A stretch of 64,000 bases of DNA from an uncultured Methanoregula sp. (GCF_963677065.1 NZ_OY781872.1:1111419-1175418), one strand, 5' to 3'; numbered from the stretch's first letter, positions 16,560 through 25,535 are shown. Notes: a model not told the origin generated them from the letters alone. Made by a program: numbers and translations.

Positions 16560-16593
16560 CATTCCGGCTGAGGGGGTCTCAACAACCTTTTTT
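16549..16593 (+). terminator. Terminator after the small secreted protein gene
   Basis: AGACCCC (16549-16555) pairs with GGGGTCT (16573-16579) across the stop codon, followed after eight bases by six T (16588-16593). Confidence 0.55.
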
Positions 16594-16660
16594 AACCTGG
16601 AAAACCGGCATCCCCGGTTTTCCTCTCTTTTGGATCCTCTCAACTCCAAACGGAAAACAG

Positions 16661-16678
16661 ATAATATATTTTATAAAG
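16661..16678 (+). promoter_or_regulatory. Promoter of the CHASE4 sensor kinase gene
   Basis: An AT-rich stretch with overlapping TATA matches (ATAATATATT then TTATAAAG) lies about 110 bases before the kinase start. Transcription would begin near 16697-16700. A GGAGAG Shine-Dalgarno precedes the ATG. Confidence 0.5.
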
Positions 16679-16784
16679 TATTTTCCCTATTGTTCATACT
16701 ACAGGAATACTCGGGGCGGAGCCTGTATCCCCGCCCTCCTGAAAACCCGGCAGTCATCCGGCCCCCAAAGAGGAGAGACCCGGT

Positions 16785-18830
16785 ATGCAGATCCGCAACA
16801 AGACGCTTCTTGCCCTTGGCGTAACGTTTGCAGTACTGTTTGGGATCATCGTCGGGATCTCCCTGTACCTGTATATGGATGAACTGGGAAATCTCGAGTA
16901 CCAGCAGACCGAGCGACAGGTGAACCAGGTCAAAAATCTCCTTGCAAACGAACAGGACGATCTGGCAAGTACGCTCCACGACTGGGCTTACTGGGATGAG
17001 ACCTATAACTTTGCCGCCGGCCATGATCCTGCCTACATTACACGGAACCTGAACGGGAACTCGCTCCAGATCCTTCGCCTCAATCTCTTCATGGTAGCGG
17101 ATCCTTCAGGAAATCCCGTGTACGGGGCCAGGGTGGATCCGGCAACCGGCATTCAGGAGCCACTCCCGGCAGATCTCACCGGGGCACTGCCACCCGCCCA
17201 TCCTTTCCTGAACCATACGTCCCTGACAAGTACAAAGGCCGGGTATCTTCTCCTGCCGGAAGGCCCCGTGATCATAGCATCTACCCAGGTACTTACCAGT
17301 TACCAGACCGGGCCCGCAACGGGTGTGCTGGTCATGGGCCGGTCCCTTGATCCAAAATTCTTTGCCCGTCTTGATCGCGTGACCGGCACCGAAGTTACTC
17401 TTCACGCGGCGGACGACTCTGACCTTACGGAACAGGAACGGCAGCTTCTCGCGAACCCGTCCGCACATACCGGGATCGCGAGTATCCCTGTCTCGTCCGA
17501 CCGGGTGTCGGGGTATACCATAGTCCAGGATATCAATGGCCGGAACCTGCTGCTCAGGGTTGACCAACCCCGGGATATTTACCGCCACGGCCTCTCGATC
17601 ATCCTCATCTACCTGATCCTGTTTGCCTGTACCATCTTCGTGGCAGCGGCTCTGGTCATGTATTTCATGGATCGGGTGGTTCTCCGGCGCGTGGAGTTCC
17701 TCACCCGGAAAGTCGGGCACCTGGGGCAGGGAGCAGTGAGCGACCCAATGCCGGAGCTCTCCGGTAATGATGAGATTGCCCTGCTGGAGCGGAAGATCCT
17801 CGCTTCCCACAACAACCTGATAACGAGTGAACATATCCTCAGGACCTTTATCGATGCGGTGTCCGATCCGGCTCTCATGCTCAAACCCGATGGTACCATC
17901 ATTCTTGCGAATGCCGCGCTTGCCCGGCACTTCAGCCGCCCCGCCGGCGAACTTGCCGGAACAAAAATCCGCAACTATTTGCCCGAACAGGAATTTCTCC
18001 AGCACAGCAGGAATTTTTCTGAGGCTCTTTCCGGTAAAAAAGTTGTCCAGTACGAGAGCGAGGATAACGGGAAACAGTTCTTTGTCTCGATCTATCCTGT
18101 AGTAAAGGAAAGCGGGGGTATAGAGCAGATCGCGGTCCTGGGTGTGGATATCACCGATCGCAAGCGGGCCGAGAATGCCCTCCTTCTCGCAAAGAAGAAA
18201 CTCACCTTCCTCAACCGGGTGATCTTTGAAGATATCCAGAACCAGATCTTTGTCCAGCTAGCCTATTTCTCTCTTGCCAGGTCTAAAAAAGGTGGTCTTG
18301 AGATCAGGCAGATCCTGGAAAAGGAAGCGGAAGCGACAAAAGCGATCCAGTATCAGCTCGGGTTCCTGCAGAAGTACCAGATGCTCGGCATGAATCCCCC
18401 CCGGTGGCGCAATCTTTCGGAAGTGATGCTCTTTGCAGAATCCCATCTCGATCTTAGATCGATCAAAATTGAGAAACCCTCCCGGAACCTGGATCTGTAT
18501 GCCGATCCCCTGCTGGAGAATGTCTTTTTCAACCTGTTCGAGAATTCGCTCCTCCACGGGGAACACGTGTCGACGATACGGGTAGATCTGCAAGAGGGTG
18601 CCGGAGGGCTGCTCATCAGCATAGTCGACGATGGGATCGGTGTACCGGAGGACCGGAAAGAGGAGATCTTCTCCAAAGGGATCGGTGCCCGGGGAGAAGT
18701 CGGCCTCTTCCTGGCCCGCGAGATCTTGGGTATCACCGGCATCACGATCCGGGAAACGGGAGTTCCCGGGAAAGGGGCCCGGTTCGAGATGCTGGTCCCG
18801 AGAGGAATGTACCGGTTTTCCGGGACGTGA
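16785..18830 (+). CDS. CHASE4-HAMP-PAS sensor kinase lacking the phospho-acceptor histidine
   Basis: 681 residues. Order: helix 1 (about 8-29), an extracellular CHASE4 domain with the signature LHDWAYWDETYNF near residue 64, helix 2 (about 268-292), HAMP (to about 345), PAS (about 355-465), a short dimerisation region and an HATPase domain (about 530-675) with N box FFNLFENSLLHG, G1 DDGIGVP and a glycine-rich lid. In the dimerisation region the paralogous kinase at 51292 reads VTRHDVLNQL; here it reads VIFEDIQNQI, so Glu482 replaces the acceptor His. ATP binding looks intact. It may phosphorylate nothing, act as an allosteric partner, or use another residue. No response regulator is nearby. 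Confidence 0.88.
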   Translation: MQIRNKTLLALGVTFAVLFGIIVGISLYLYMDELGNLEYQQTERQVNQVKNLLANEQDDLASTLHDWAYWDETYNFAAGHDPAYITRNLNGNSLQILRLNLFMVADPSGNPVYGARVDPATGIQEPLPADLTGALPPAHPFLNHTSLTSTKAGYLLLPEGPVIIASTQVLTSYQTGPATGVLVMGRSLDPKFFARLDRVTGTEVTLHAADDSDLTEQERQLLANPSAHTGIASIPVSSDRVSGYTIVQDINGRNLLLRVDQPRDIYRHGLSIILIYLILFACTIFVAAALVMYFMDRVVLRRVEFLTRKVGHLGQGAVSDPMPELSGNDEIALLERKILASHNNLITSEHILRTFIDAVSDPALMLKPDGTIILANAALARHFSRPAGELAGTKIRNYLPEQEFLQHSRNFSEALSGKKVVQYESEDNGKQFFVSIYPVVKESGGIEQIAVLGVDITDRKRAENALLLAKKKLTFLNRVIFEDIQNQIFVQLAYFSLARSKKGGLEIRQILEKEAEATKAIQYQLGFLQKYQMLGMNPPRWRNLSEVMLFAESHLDLRSIKIEKPSRNLDLYADPLLENVFFNLFENSLLHGEHVSTIRVDLQEGAGGLLISIVDDGIGVPEDRKEEIFSKGIGARGEVGLFLAREILGITGITIRETGVPGKGARFEMLVPRGMYRFSGT

Positions 18831-18949
18831 GTTCTCTTTCCGCTTCACCGCCCACCATCTCTGTGTCACGGCGTACGGAACGGTGGATCTTCGTACTCTG
18901 CGCCTAGCTTCCGGAGCAGCCAGGGACCCGCCTCTCTCGTAAAATTTTT

Positions 18950-19064
18950 TTTTCACCACAGACCCCCCCATCACAAAATCGCGCTGCTATTGGAATATTC
19001 AGTCGTAAAAATGATTGTTTTTCAAGAAAACGATCCCGCGCTGTTGGGGGGTCTGTGGTGAAAA
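18950..19064. repeat. 19-base perfect inverted repeat around a 77-base core
   Basis: TTTTCACCACAGACCCCCC (18950-18968) is repeated exactly in inverse at 19046-19064. A further partial direct copy, CAGACCCCCCCA, is found at 19162-19173. The 77-base core is AT-rich with no coding potential. Possible readings are a small non-autonomous mobile element, a recombination or protein-binding site, or a long-stem RNA. I see no target-site duplication. Confidence 0.7.
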
Positions 19065-19255
19065 TTTATTGTACGGTGCATTGAAAGAACGAAAAATATC
19101 CTAAAAATTACGACTATAACAAATACCGATCCCCGGTTCCCGAAGAATGAAAATATCCCCTCAGACCCCCCCATGCAGGTTCATGCCCGGTCTGGCAGGA
19201 GCCCTGAGTCGCGGAGTGGGCATGACCCTGCAGGCAGCTCACTACAATCAATACT

Positions 19256-19387
19256 CTTTACTTAGTATGTGCAATCGCAGGAAATCCGATTGTCAGATAC
19301 TAAGAAAGAAGGCTTTTGGGCCCACAACTATCCTATACTCTTATGGGCTGCAGGGAACAGTTCAGAATTCCCCTACATTCAGGGGAA
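19256..19387 (+). ncRNA. Possible structured RNA upstream of tRNA-Ser
   Basis: Three successive hairpins lie in this gene-free stretch. First a compound stem: CTTT (19256-19259) plus CTTAGTAT (19261-19268) with ATACTAAG plus AAAG (19297-19308), enclosing an inner stem CAATCG (19272-19277) with CGATTG (19287-19292). Second, GCCCA (19320-19324) with TGGGC (19344-19348). Third, TTCCCCT (19368-19374) with AGGGGAA (19381-19387). It does not match tRNA, 7S RNA or RNase P RNA motifs that I know. An 89-codon reading frame crosses it but looks accidental. Transcription is not shown. Confidence 0.35.
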
Positions 19388-19502
19388 ACACCTTTCCCTC
19401 ATCCCATGCTAAGTAGATACTCCGGCTGGTCCCTGGATCTCCGGTAAAGGGGGCGAGAAGTGGTACCCGTTGCCCACAACGCTTATTACCCGCACCTGCC
19501 CA

Positions 19503-19510
19503 TATTATAA
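19503..19510 (+). promoter_or_regulatory. Promoter for tRNA-Ser and possibly the ribosomal operon
   Basis: TATTATAA is the best TATA box before tRNA-Ser, 63 bases upstream of the mature end, with transcription expected near 19533. No separate strong TATA box is seen between the tRNA and rps13, so the tRNA and the ribosomal genes may share this promoter. Confidence 0.45.
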
Positions 19511-19572
19511 AGCACCATTCATGGAGCAGTGACTATCCACTGCGAGTGTCTGAGAAGATGCGAGATTCCTCT

Positions 19573-19657
19573 GTTGAGGTAGCCAAGCCTGGTATGGCGC
19601 AGGTTTGCTAAACCTGTGTCCCCCTGGGACTCGAGGGTTCAAATCCCTCCCTCAGCG
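19573..19657 (+). tRNA. tRNA-Ser (anticodon GCU)
   Basis: A full class II cloverleaf of 85 bases. The acceptor stem is GTTGAGG with CCTCAGC, the anticodon stem is CAGGT/ACCTG with GCT in the loop TTGCTAA, there is a long variable arm as expected for serine, and the T arm is GAGGGTTCAAATCCCTC. The discriminator is G and no CCA is encoded. It immediately precedes rps13. Confidence 0.95.
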
Positions 19658-19694
19658 CTAAAAAGAGAAAATCTCACGAAATCGAGGGGATTGG

Positions 19695-20156
19695 ATGGCT
19701 CAGGAAGAAGATATCAAGTATTTCGTAAGGATAGGAACCACCGATCTGGATGGAACCAAATCCGTGAGGGTAGCCCTGACCGGCATCAAGGGTGTTGGCA
19801 GGCATACCTCCACGGTTATATCCCGCATGGCGAACGTCGACGAGTACGCCTCGCTCGGTCGCCTTGACGAAGAGTCGGTCAACCGGCTCCGTGTAGCTGT
19901 CGAACAATATATCACCAAGATACCCTCGTGGATGGCAAACCGCCCCAAGGATGTCTACACCGGTGAGACCCGGCACCTCTTTGGTGGCGATGTCGCCCTT
20001 GCAAAGGACGAAGACGTCAACCTCATGAGAAAGATCCGCTGTTACAAGGGCATCCGGCATGAGACCGGCCAGAAAGTCCGCGGGCAGCGCACCAAGTCTA
20101 CCGGAAGAACCGGAACGACGGTCGGTGTCAAGAGGAAGAGCGCGGGAGGCCAGTAA
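19695..20156 (+). CDS. rps13: 30S ribosomal protein S13 (uS13)
   Basis: 153 residues, archaeal length. It has the helix-two-turns-helix start ([12 protein letters not shown], then [12 protein letters not shown]) and the basic C-terminal tail in which [23 protein letters not shown] contacts 16S rRNA and P-site tRNA; only short parts are quoted here as landmarks ([20 protein letters not shown]). It sits in the small-subunit head at the bridge to the 50S subunit. First protein gene of the archaeal S13-S4-S11-RpoD cluster, two bases before rps4. Confidence 0.97.
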   Translation: MAQEEDIKYFVRIGTTDLDGTKSVRVALTGIKGVGRHTSTVISRMANVDEYASLGRLDEESVNRLRVAVEQYITKIPSWMANRPKDVYTGETRHLFGGDVALAKDEDVNLMRKIRCYKGIRHETGQKVRGQRTKSTGRTGTTVGVKRKSAGGQ

Positions 20157-20158
20157 TC

Positions 20159-20761
20159 ATGGGATACCCAGGCAAGAACCACAAGTCTTACCAGACGCCC
20201 AAGCGCCCGTGGGAGAAATCCCGTATCGAGTCCGAGACCCGTCTCGTCATCGAATACGGTCTCCGGAACAAGCGCGAGGTCTGGAAGGCACAGGAGCACC
20301 TGCGCAAATACCGCAAGGGCGCCCGCAGCCTGCTGGCCCTTGGATCGAGCACGACCGACAAGGAACTGTACGAATCCAAGAAGGAAGAGCTCATCACCTC
20401 GCTCCAGCGGAACGGGCTCCTTGGCGCGGATGCAGACATCGAAGATGTCCTCGCACTCAAGATCCAGGCCCAGCTCGAACGCCGGCTCCAGACTGTTGTC
20501 TACCGCAAGGGACTGGCCCGGTCGCCGAAACAGGCCCGGCAGCTCATCACCCACGGCCACATTGCGATTGCCGGACGGCGCACCAGCATCCCCGGTTACC
20601 GCGTGACCCGCAAGGAAGAGTCCGAGATCACCTACTACGGCAAATCACCGTTTGTCTCTGACTCCCATGCAGAAAAAGAGCGGATAGCAAAACCCGCATC
20701 CAACCCCAAGGCAGCCCCCGGCGGATTCGGCGGATACCAGGGACGCGGAGGACGGAGATAA
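20159..20761 (+). CDS. rps4: 30S ribosomal protein S4 (uS4)
   Basis: 200 residues, including an S4 RNA-binding domain in the second half ([17 protein letters not shown], then [17 protein letters not shown]). The beginning [19 protein letters not shown] is characteristic of archaeal S4. It is a primary 16S rRNA binder that nucleates 30S assembly. The C-terminus ends in a Gly-rich stretch ([13 protein letters not shown]). It begins two bases after rps13 and ends one base before rps11, consistent with a tight operon. Confidence 0.97.
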   Translation: MGYPGKNHKSYQTPKRPWEKSRIESETRLVIEYGLRNKREVWKAQEHLRKYRKGARSLLALGSSTTDKELYESKKEELITSLQRNGLLGADADIEDVLALKIQAQLERRLQTVVYRKGLARSPKQARQLITHGHIAIAGRRTSIPGYRVTRKEESEITYYGKSPFVSDSHAEKERIAKPASNPKAAPGGFGGYQGRGGRR

Positions 20762-20762
20762 C

Positions 20763-21161
20763 ATGGCAGCAAACGATAAGGAAAAATGGGGTATCGCTCA
20801 CATCTTTGCCTCCTTCAACAACACCATCATCACCGTTACGGACCTCTCCGGTGCAGAGACCGTGACCAAGTCGAGCGGCGGTATGGTTGTCAAGCAGGAC
20901 AGGAACGAGAGCTCGCCCTACGCAGCCATGCAGATGGCAAGCAACGTAGCCCAGAGTGCCCGTGAGAAGGGCATCGTCGGCGTCCACGTCAAGGTACGTG
21001 CACCCGGCCAGGGCAAGCAGCGCAGCCCCGGGCCAGGCGCCCAGGCAGCCATCCGTGCGCTCGCCCGTGCCGGTATGCGCATCGGACGAATCGAAGATGT
21101 CACGCCAATTCCCCACGACTCATGCCGGCCGAAAGGCGGCAGACGCGGAAGGAGAGTGTGA
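20763..21161 (+). CDS. rps11: 30S ribosomal protein S11 (uS11)
   Basis: 132 residues. Family landmarks are [20 protein letters not shown] at the N-terminus, the [11 protein letters not shown] loop, AARSARE-like AQSAREKGI and the C-terminal THAD-equivalent segment [16 protein letters not shown]. It forms part of the 30S platform at the mRNA exit. Its TGA stop shares a base with the rpoD ATG (TGATG), so the next gene is translationally coupled. Confidence 0.97.
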   Translation: MAANDKEKWGIAHIFASFNNTIITVTDLSGAETVTKSSGGMVVKQDRNESSPYAAMQMASNVAQSAREKGIVGVHVKVRAPGQGKQRSPGPGAQAAIRALARAGMRIGRIEDVTPIPHDSCRPKGGRRGRRV

Positions 21162-21991
21162 TGGAGATCGATTTCGCCAGTCTGGACGACTCCCTCGCAC
21201 GATTCACCCTCTCGGGAGCGAGCCCTGCATTTGCCAACGCCATGCGGCGGGCAATGATCGGTGAAGTGCCAACCCTCGCCATCGAGGATGTGCGCATCTA
21301 TGATAACACGAGCGCACTCTTCGACGAGATGCTGGCCCACCGCATCGGACTCATTCCCTTAACGACCGACCTCTCAACCTATACCACCCAGGCAGCATGC
21401 TCGTGCGGCGGGGCCGGATGTCCGGCCTGTACGGTTACCTACACCCTCAGTGTCGAGGGACCCCGGACGGTCCTCTCAAGCGACCTGATCCCGCAGGACC
21501 CGCGAGCAGCACCGGTGTACGACAACATCCCTATCGTGAAACTCACGAAAGGGCAGAAACTCGTCATCGAGGCAAAAGCCGTCCTCAATACAGGAAGGAA
21601 CCATGCCAAGTGGCAGCCGACCCTTGTATGCGGATACAAGAACCATCCGGTTGTCACGATCAGCGATACCTGCGATGCCTGTGGCATGTGTGTTGACGAA
21701 TGCCCCCGCGACATTCTTGAAGCGAAGGGTAAGAAAGTCGGAGTAAAGAACGGAAAACTCCCCGACTGTTCCATGTGCAAGCTCTGCGAACGGGCCTGCC
21801 TTGCGAGCGGAATCGGGGATGAACCGGCAATCAGGATTTCCGCTGAAAAAGACCGCTTTATCTTCGTGGTCGAGAGCGATGGGTCCCTGCCGGCCAGAGA
21901 GATCATGAATCGTGCGCTTCTGTATATCAAGGAGCAGGCAGACGAGCTGTCAAAACAGCTAGGCGAATTATCAGGGGATGAAAAGAAATGA
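21161..21991 (+). CDS. rpoD: RNA polymerase subunit D with two Fe-S cluster motifs
   Basis: 276 residues, homologous to Rpb3 and bacterial alpha. It begins [15 protein letters not shown]; the ATG used overlaps the rps11 stop by one base, and upstream in-frame codons back to 21122 are not used. Dimerisation blocks include ANAMRRAMIGEVPT. An inserted ferredoxin-like domain has two complete [4Fe-4S] motifs: Cys171, 174, 177 and 181, then Cys203, 206, 209 and 213. In methanogens that retain these clusters they stabilise the D-L assembly and may tie polymerase assembly to redox or iron supply. Confidence 0.97.
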   Translation: MEIDFASLDDSLARFTLSGASPAFANAMRRAMIGEVPTLAIEDVRIYDNTSALFDEMLAHRIGLIPLTTDLSTYTTQAACSCGGAGCPACTVTYTLSVEGPRTVLSSDLIPQDPRAAPVYDNIPIVKLTKGQKLVIEAKAVLNTGRNHAKWQPTLVCGYKNHPVVTISDTCDACGMCVDECPRDILEAKGKKVGVKNGKLPDCSMCKLCERACLASGIGDEPAIRISAEKDRFIFVVESDGSLPAREIMNRALLYIKEQADELSKQLGELSGDEKK

Positions 21992-22353
21992 CAAGAATTG
22001 TGGAGAAGACGAACCCCCGTCTTACCAACCTCATTTCGCTCTTGAAGAACAAGTCGCGTGAGAATGAGGCCAAGATCTGGCGCGAGATTGCAAACAGGCT
22101 TGAGACCCCGAACCGGAATTACGCGGAGGTCAACCTGTCCAAGATCAACCGGTACGCCCAGAGTGGCGAGACGATCATTGTCCCGGGCAAGGTCCTTGGC
22201 AGCGGCGTTCTGGAGCAGTCCGTGAAAGTTGCAGCGCTGAATTTTTCAGCTTCGGCAACGAGCAAGATCAGGGACGCAAAAGGGCAGTGCATTACGATCG
22301 AGCAGCTCATAGCGGACAACCCCAAAGGCAGCGGTGTCCGGATCCTGAGGTGA
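21988..22353 (+). CDS. rpl18e: 50S ribosomal protein L18e (eL18)
   Basis: 121 residues of the archaeal/eukaryotic L18e family, related in fold to bacterial L15. Landmarks are [30 protein letters not shown] and the VPGKVLGSG block. It binds 23S rRNA in the large subunit. Its ATG overlaps the rpoD stop by four bases (ATGA). Confidence 0.96.
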   Translation: MTRIVEKTNPRLTNLISLLKNKSRENEAKIWREIANRLETPNRNYAEVNLSKINRYAQSGETIIVPGKVLGSGVLEQSVKVAALNFSASATSKIRDAKGQCITIEQLIADNPKGSGVRILR

Positions 22354-22360
22354 ACAAGAC

Positions 22361-22789
22361 ATGGTTACAGTAATCAACGGTGACGGAATGCTTCTCGGCC
22401 GCCTTGCAAGCCTTGTCGCACAGCGCGGGCTTGCCGGCGAAGAGATTGCCATCGTCAACGCAGAGAAGGCAATCATCTCCGGGAGCCGTGCACGTGTGCT
22501 TGCCAACTACAAGCACAAGAGGGAACGCGGCGCCTCCGGCAACCGCTGGGGACCGTTTGTCCCGAGAAGACCGGATCACCTCATGAAGCGGACGATCCGC
22601 GGCATGCTCCCCTACAAGCGCCCCCGCGGCGTGCAGGCCATGAAGAATATCAAGTGCTATGTCGGTGTCCCGACAGAGTTCGTGGGAAAAGAGATGGAAG
22701 TGCTCGAGGAAGCGCACATGAACCGTCTGAACAACCCGAACCATGTCACCCTGGCAGCGGTGTGCACGTTCCTCGGAGCAAAGTTCTAA
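22361..22789 (+). CDS. rpl13: 50S ribosomal protein L13 (uL13)
   Basis: 142 residues. It starts with the typical [18 protein letters not shown], has the [13 protein letters not shown] block, and contains the strongly conserved [20 protein letters not shown] segment. The archaeal protein lacks part of the bacterial C-terminus. It is an early 23S rRNA binder. Spacing to rpl18e is seven bases and to rps9 thirteen. Confidence 0.97.
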   Translation: MVTVINGDGMLLGRLASLVAQRGLAGEEIAIVNAEKAIISGSRARVLANYKHKRERGASGNRWGPFVPRRPDHLMKRTIRGMLPYKRPRGVQAMKNIKCYVGVPTEFVGKEMEVLEEAHMNRLNNPNHVTLAAVCTFLGAKF

Positions 22790-22802
22790 GAGGCTGGTCA
22801 CC

Positions 22803-23204
22803 ATGGTAAAAATCATCAATACAAGCGGAAAACGCAAGACGGCAATCGCGCGTGCAACCTTCAAGACAGGAACCGGTGTGATCCGGGTCAACTCGGTGCC
22901 CCTCGGAACCTACGGCTCCGACACCACCCGGATGAAGATCTCCGAACCGATCCTCCTGGTCCCGACCGCAGTTGACGGTATCGATGTCTCCATCGATGTC
23001 GAAGGCGGCGGTGTCATGGGACAGGCAGAGGCAGTCCGGACCGCGCTCGCCCGCGGCATCGTCAAGTGGCACAATGACCCTGCGATGAAGGATATCTACC
23101 TGACTTACGACAGGACCCTGCTCGTCAACGACTCCCGGCAGAAAGAAGCCAAGAAGCCGCACGGCCGCGGTGCCCGTAAGAAGTTCCAAAAGTCTTATCG
23201 TTAG
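22803..23204 (+). CDS. rps9: 30S ribosomal protein S9 (uS9)
   Basis: 133 residues from the ATG at 22803 (MVKIINTSGKRKTAIARA). Upstream in-frame codons back to 22743 fall within rpl13 and are not expected to be used. The invariant C-terminal tail ends KKFQKSYR; its final Arg reaches the anticodon loop of P-site tRNA. The EAVRTALARGIVKW block is also typical. Confidence 0.97.
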   Translation: MVKIINTSGKRKTAIARATFKTGTGVIRVNSVPLGTYGSDTTRMKISEPILLVPTAVDGIDVSIDVEGGGVMGQAEAVRTALARGIVKWHNDPAMKDIYLTYDRTLLVNDSRQKEAKKPHGRGARKKFQKSYR

Positions 23205-23234
23205 ACCAGAAGATATGATGAGAGGTTAATAATC

Positions 23235-23423
23235 TTGATACCCGTTCGATGTTTCACCTGTGGAAAACCGATCTCCACAGCATGGGAAGAGTTCAGGCAG
23301 AGGCGGGAGAAAGGCGAGGATCCCAAAAAGATCCTCGACGATCTTAATATTTCCCGGTACTGCTGCAGGCGTATGCTCCTGACACACAAAGAGATCATTG
23401 ATGAGCTCAACCCGTACCAGTAA
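23235..23423 (+). CDS. rpoN: RNA polymerase subunit N (Rpb10 homologue)
   Basis: 62 residues. The zinc-binding motif CFTCGK at residues 6-11 and the later CC pair in [10 protein letters not shown] give the four cysteines of the Rpb10/RpoN zinc bundle. The start codon is TTG, placed after a GAGAGG Shine-Dalgarno-like sequence; no ATG or GTG precedes the conserved [14 protein letters not shown] beginning. It helps assemble the D-L-N-P platform of the polymerase. It lies between rps9 and tRNA-Pro. Confidence 0.96.
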   Translation: MIPVRCFTCGKPISTAWEEFRQRREKGEDPKKILDDLNISRYCCRRMLLTHKEIIDELNPYQ

Positions 23424-23445
23424 CCAAGACTGACAGTATGAGCGA

Positions 23446-23520
23446 GGGGTCGTAGGGTAGCCTGGACCATCCTATTGCGTTCGGGACGCAGTGACCTGAG
23501 TTCGAATCTCAGCGACCCCA
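23446..23520 (+). tRNA. tRNA-Pro (anticodon CGG)
   Basis: A 75-base cloverleaf with acceptor stem GGGGTCG/CGACCCC, anticodon stem TTGCG/CGCAG around the loop TTCGGGA (anticodon CGG), T arm CTGAGTTCGAATCTCAG, discriminator A and no encoded CCA. It is embedded between rpoN and rpoK within the operon. Confidence 0.94.
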
Positions 23521-23556
23521 TTTAACCCGATTATGAACACATTTTGAGGACGAACA

Positions 23557-23730
23557 ATGCAGACGCAGACTTATACCCGGTATGAACGGGCAAGGATCAT
23601 TGGAGCAAGGGCTCTGCAGATATCAATGGGTGCTCCGTTACTTATCACTACGACACGGATCGATCCGCTGGAGATAGCGATCGAGGAATTCAACAACAAC
23701 ACCATCCCCATTACCGTAAAGAGGAAGTGA
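23557..23730 (+). CDS. rpoK: RNA polymerase subunit K (Rpb6 homologue)
   Basis: 57 residues. It reads [21 protein letters not shown] and [21 protein letters not shown] in two adjacent landmarks, the Rpb6/omega core: TRYE-R-R-I-I-G-x-R-A-L-Q with the GAP turn, then P-x-x-IA-x-x-E. The TGA stop is nine bases before eno. An AGGACG Shine-Dalgarno-like element precedes the ATG. It binds the largest polymerase subunit and supports assembly. Position between tRNA-Pro and eno is the common euryarchaeal order. Confidence 0.95.
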   Translation: MQTQTYTRYERARIIGARALQISMGAPLLITTTRIDPLEIAIEEFNNNTIPITVKRK

Positions 23731-23739
23731 AGCACGAGC

Positions 23740-24927
23740 ATGACGACCATTGAGGTTATTGAGCTCCGGACCATCCTGGACAGCAGGGGCAACCCGACTG
23801 TCGAAGCCGACGTGTATACCGCGAGCGGCTTCGGCCGGTCGGCCGCCCCGAGCGGCGCCAGCACCGGGTCCCTGGAGGCGAAGGTCCGGCCGCCCCGCGA
23901 GGCTGTCGAGAACGCCTTTGCCAATGTCATCCCCGCCCTGATCGGGATGGATGCGACCGACCAGGAAGGGTTCGACGAGCAGCTGCGGGACATTGACGGT
24001 ACTGCCAACTTCGCCGAGATCGGGGCCAACATCGCTGTTGCGCTCTCGCTTGCAAACGCGAAGGCAGCAGCATCCGCGATGGACATGCCGCTCTTCCGCT
24101 ACCTTGGCGGGGCCTTTGCAAAGGAGCTTCCGCTCCCGCTCGGCAACGTCATCGGCGGCGGAGCCCATGCGGCGAATGCAACCGAGATCCAGGAGTTCCT
24201 GGTGGTCCCCGGCGGCGCAGCGGATACCGAGGAAGCGGTCTTCGCGAACGCAGCCGTCCACCGGCATGTGAAAGATCTCTTGAAGAAACACGGGAAATCC
24301 TGCGGCAAGGGTGATGAGGGTGCGTGGGCACCGCAGATTGACGATGCCCTCGCATTTGAGCTCATTGCCGAGGCGACCGGACTTGTTGCCGATGAATTGA
24401 ATGTAGAGGTTGATATGGGGCTTGACGTTGCAGCAAGCCAGATGTGGGACGGGAGCGCCTACAAGTACCGCAAGACCGTGCGATCCACCGAAGACCAGAT
24501 CGCCTATATTGCGGAACTTGTCGATAAGTACAACCTTGTCTATGTTGAAGATCCCCTCCATGAAGATGACTTCGATGCCTTTGCCGAACTCAACAGCCAG
24601 GTCGGCGACCGGTGCCTGATCTGCGGTGACGATATTTTCGTAACCCAGGTCGACCGCATCATGCAGGGCATCGAGAAGGATGCAGCCAACTGTGTCCTGA
24701 TCAAGCCAAACCAGGTCGGAACGCTCACGGATACGTTCGAGGCGGTCCGGCTTGCCCACACCCATGGCATGGACACGGTGATGAGCCACCGGTCCGGCGA
24801 AACTACCGATACAACTATCGCTCACCTTGCTACCGCATTCTCGTGTGTTTTCCTGAAATGCGGTATCGTGGGCGGAGAACGCATTGCAAAATTAAACGAA
24901 CTGATACGCATTGAGGAACAGATATGA
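23740..24927 (+). CDS. eno: Enolase
   Basis: 395 residues, some 20-30 shorter than most enolases, the shortening apparently spread over loops. The N-terminal [14 protein letters not shown] and [11 protein letters not shown] loops are present, as are the metal and catalytic blocks [22 protein letters not shown] and [16 protein letters not shown]. It interconverts 2-phosphoglycerate and PEP, working in gluconeogenesis in an autotrophic methanogen and linking to the PEP carboxylase encoded in this window. Its ATG follows rpoK after nine bases and its stop overlaps rps2 by four bases. Confidence 0.96.
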   Translation: MTTIEVIELRTILDSRGNPTVEADVYTASGFGRSAAPSGASTGSLEAKVRPPREAVENAFANVIPALIGMDATDQEGFDEQLRDIDGTANFAEIGANIAVALSLANAKAAASAMDMPLFRYLGGAFAKELPLPLGNVIGGGAHAANATEIQEFLVVPGGAADTEEAVFANAAVHRHVKDLLKKHGKSCGKGDEGAWAPQIDDALAFELIAEATGLVADELNVEVDMGLDVAASQMWDGSAYKYRKTVRSTEDQIAYIAELVDKYNLVYVEDPLHEDDFDAFAELNSQVGDRCLICGDDIFVTQVDRIMQGIEKDAANCVLIKPNQVGTLTDTFEAVRLAHTHGMDTVMSHRSGETTDTTIAHLATAFSCVFLKCGIVGGERIAKLNELIRIEEQI

Positions 24928-25535
24928 CCGCAGCAAATGAAATGGAAATCGAATTAAAAGAGCCGCTCATCCCCGTCGAGGAATACCTTGCAGCCGGTGT
25001 CCACATCGGCACCCAGCAGAAGAGCGAGGACATGAAGAAGTTCATCTACCGCGTCCGCGGCGATGGCCTCTACATCCTCGACATCCGCGAGACCGACGCC
25101 CGGATCAAGACCGTTGCCAAGTTCTTAACCCAGTACGAGGCTCCCAACATCCTCGTTGTCACCTCCCGGCAGTACGGCCAGTACCCGGCCAAGAAGTTCG
25201 CCGACACCGTTGGCGCAATGTCTGCCACCGGCCGGTTCATCCCGGGACTTCTGACAAACCCCGTGCTTGAGAGCTACATCGAGCCGTCCGTCATCGTAGT
25301 CACCGACCCGATCGGCGACGCCCAGGTCATCAACGAGGCAGTCCAGTGCGGCATCCCGGTTGTTGCGCTCTGCGACACCAACAACATGACCAAGTTCGTG
25401 GACCTCGTCATCCCGACCAACAACAAGGGGAGGAAGGCTCTCTCGATGATCTACTTCCTCCTGACACGCGAGATGCTCCGGCTCCGCGGAATCTCAACGG
25501 CACTCACCCCAGAGGATTTCGAGACCGAATTCTAA
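24924..25535 (+). CDS. rps2: 30S ribosomal protein S2 (uS2)
   Basis: 203 residues of the archaeal S2/SA type, with [15 protein letters not shown], the [14 protein letters not shown] helix, FIPGLLTNP and [11 protein letters not shown] blocks and the CDTNN motif near residue 150. It binds the back of the small-subunit head and docks near the mRNA leader. It overlaps the enolase stop by four bases (ATGA), so eno and rps2 are coupled. Confidence 0.97.
   Translation: MTAANEMEIELKEPLIPVEEYLAAGVHIGTQQKSEDMKKFIYRVRGDGLYILDIRETDARIKTVAKFLTQYEAPNILVVTSRQYGQYPAKKFADTVGAMSATGRFIPGLLTNPVLESYIEPSVIVVTDPIGDAQVINEAVQCGIPVVALCDTNNMTKFVDLVIPTNNKGRKALSMIYFLLTREMLRLRGISTALTPEDFETEF

Noticed and set aside
18950..19064. 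Insertion sequence ends
   Set aside because: No transposase between or near the arms and no target-site duplication seen; listed only as an inverted repeat.
19147..19416. 89-codon reading frame before tRNA-Ser
   Set aside because: No ribosome site, poor composition (Cys, Ser, His scattered), overlaps the hairpin array and the repeat copy at 19162.
23638..24825. 395-codon antisense frame opposite enolase
   Set aside because: Opposite-strand shadow of a conserved enolase; no start signal and no family similarity.
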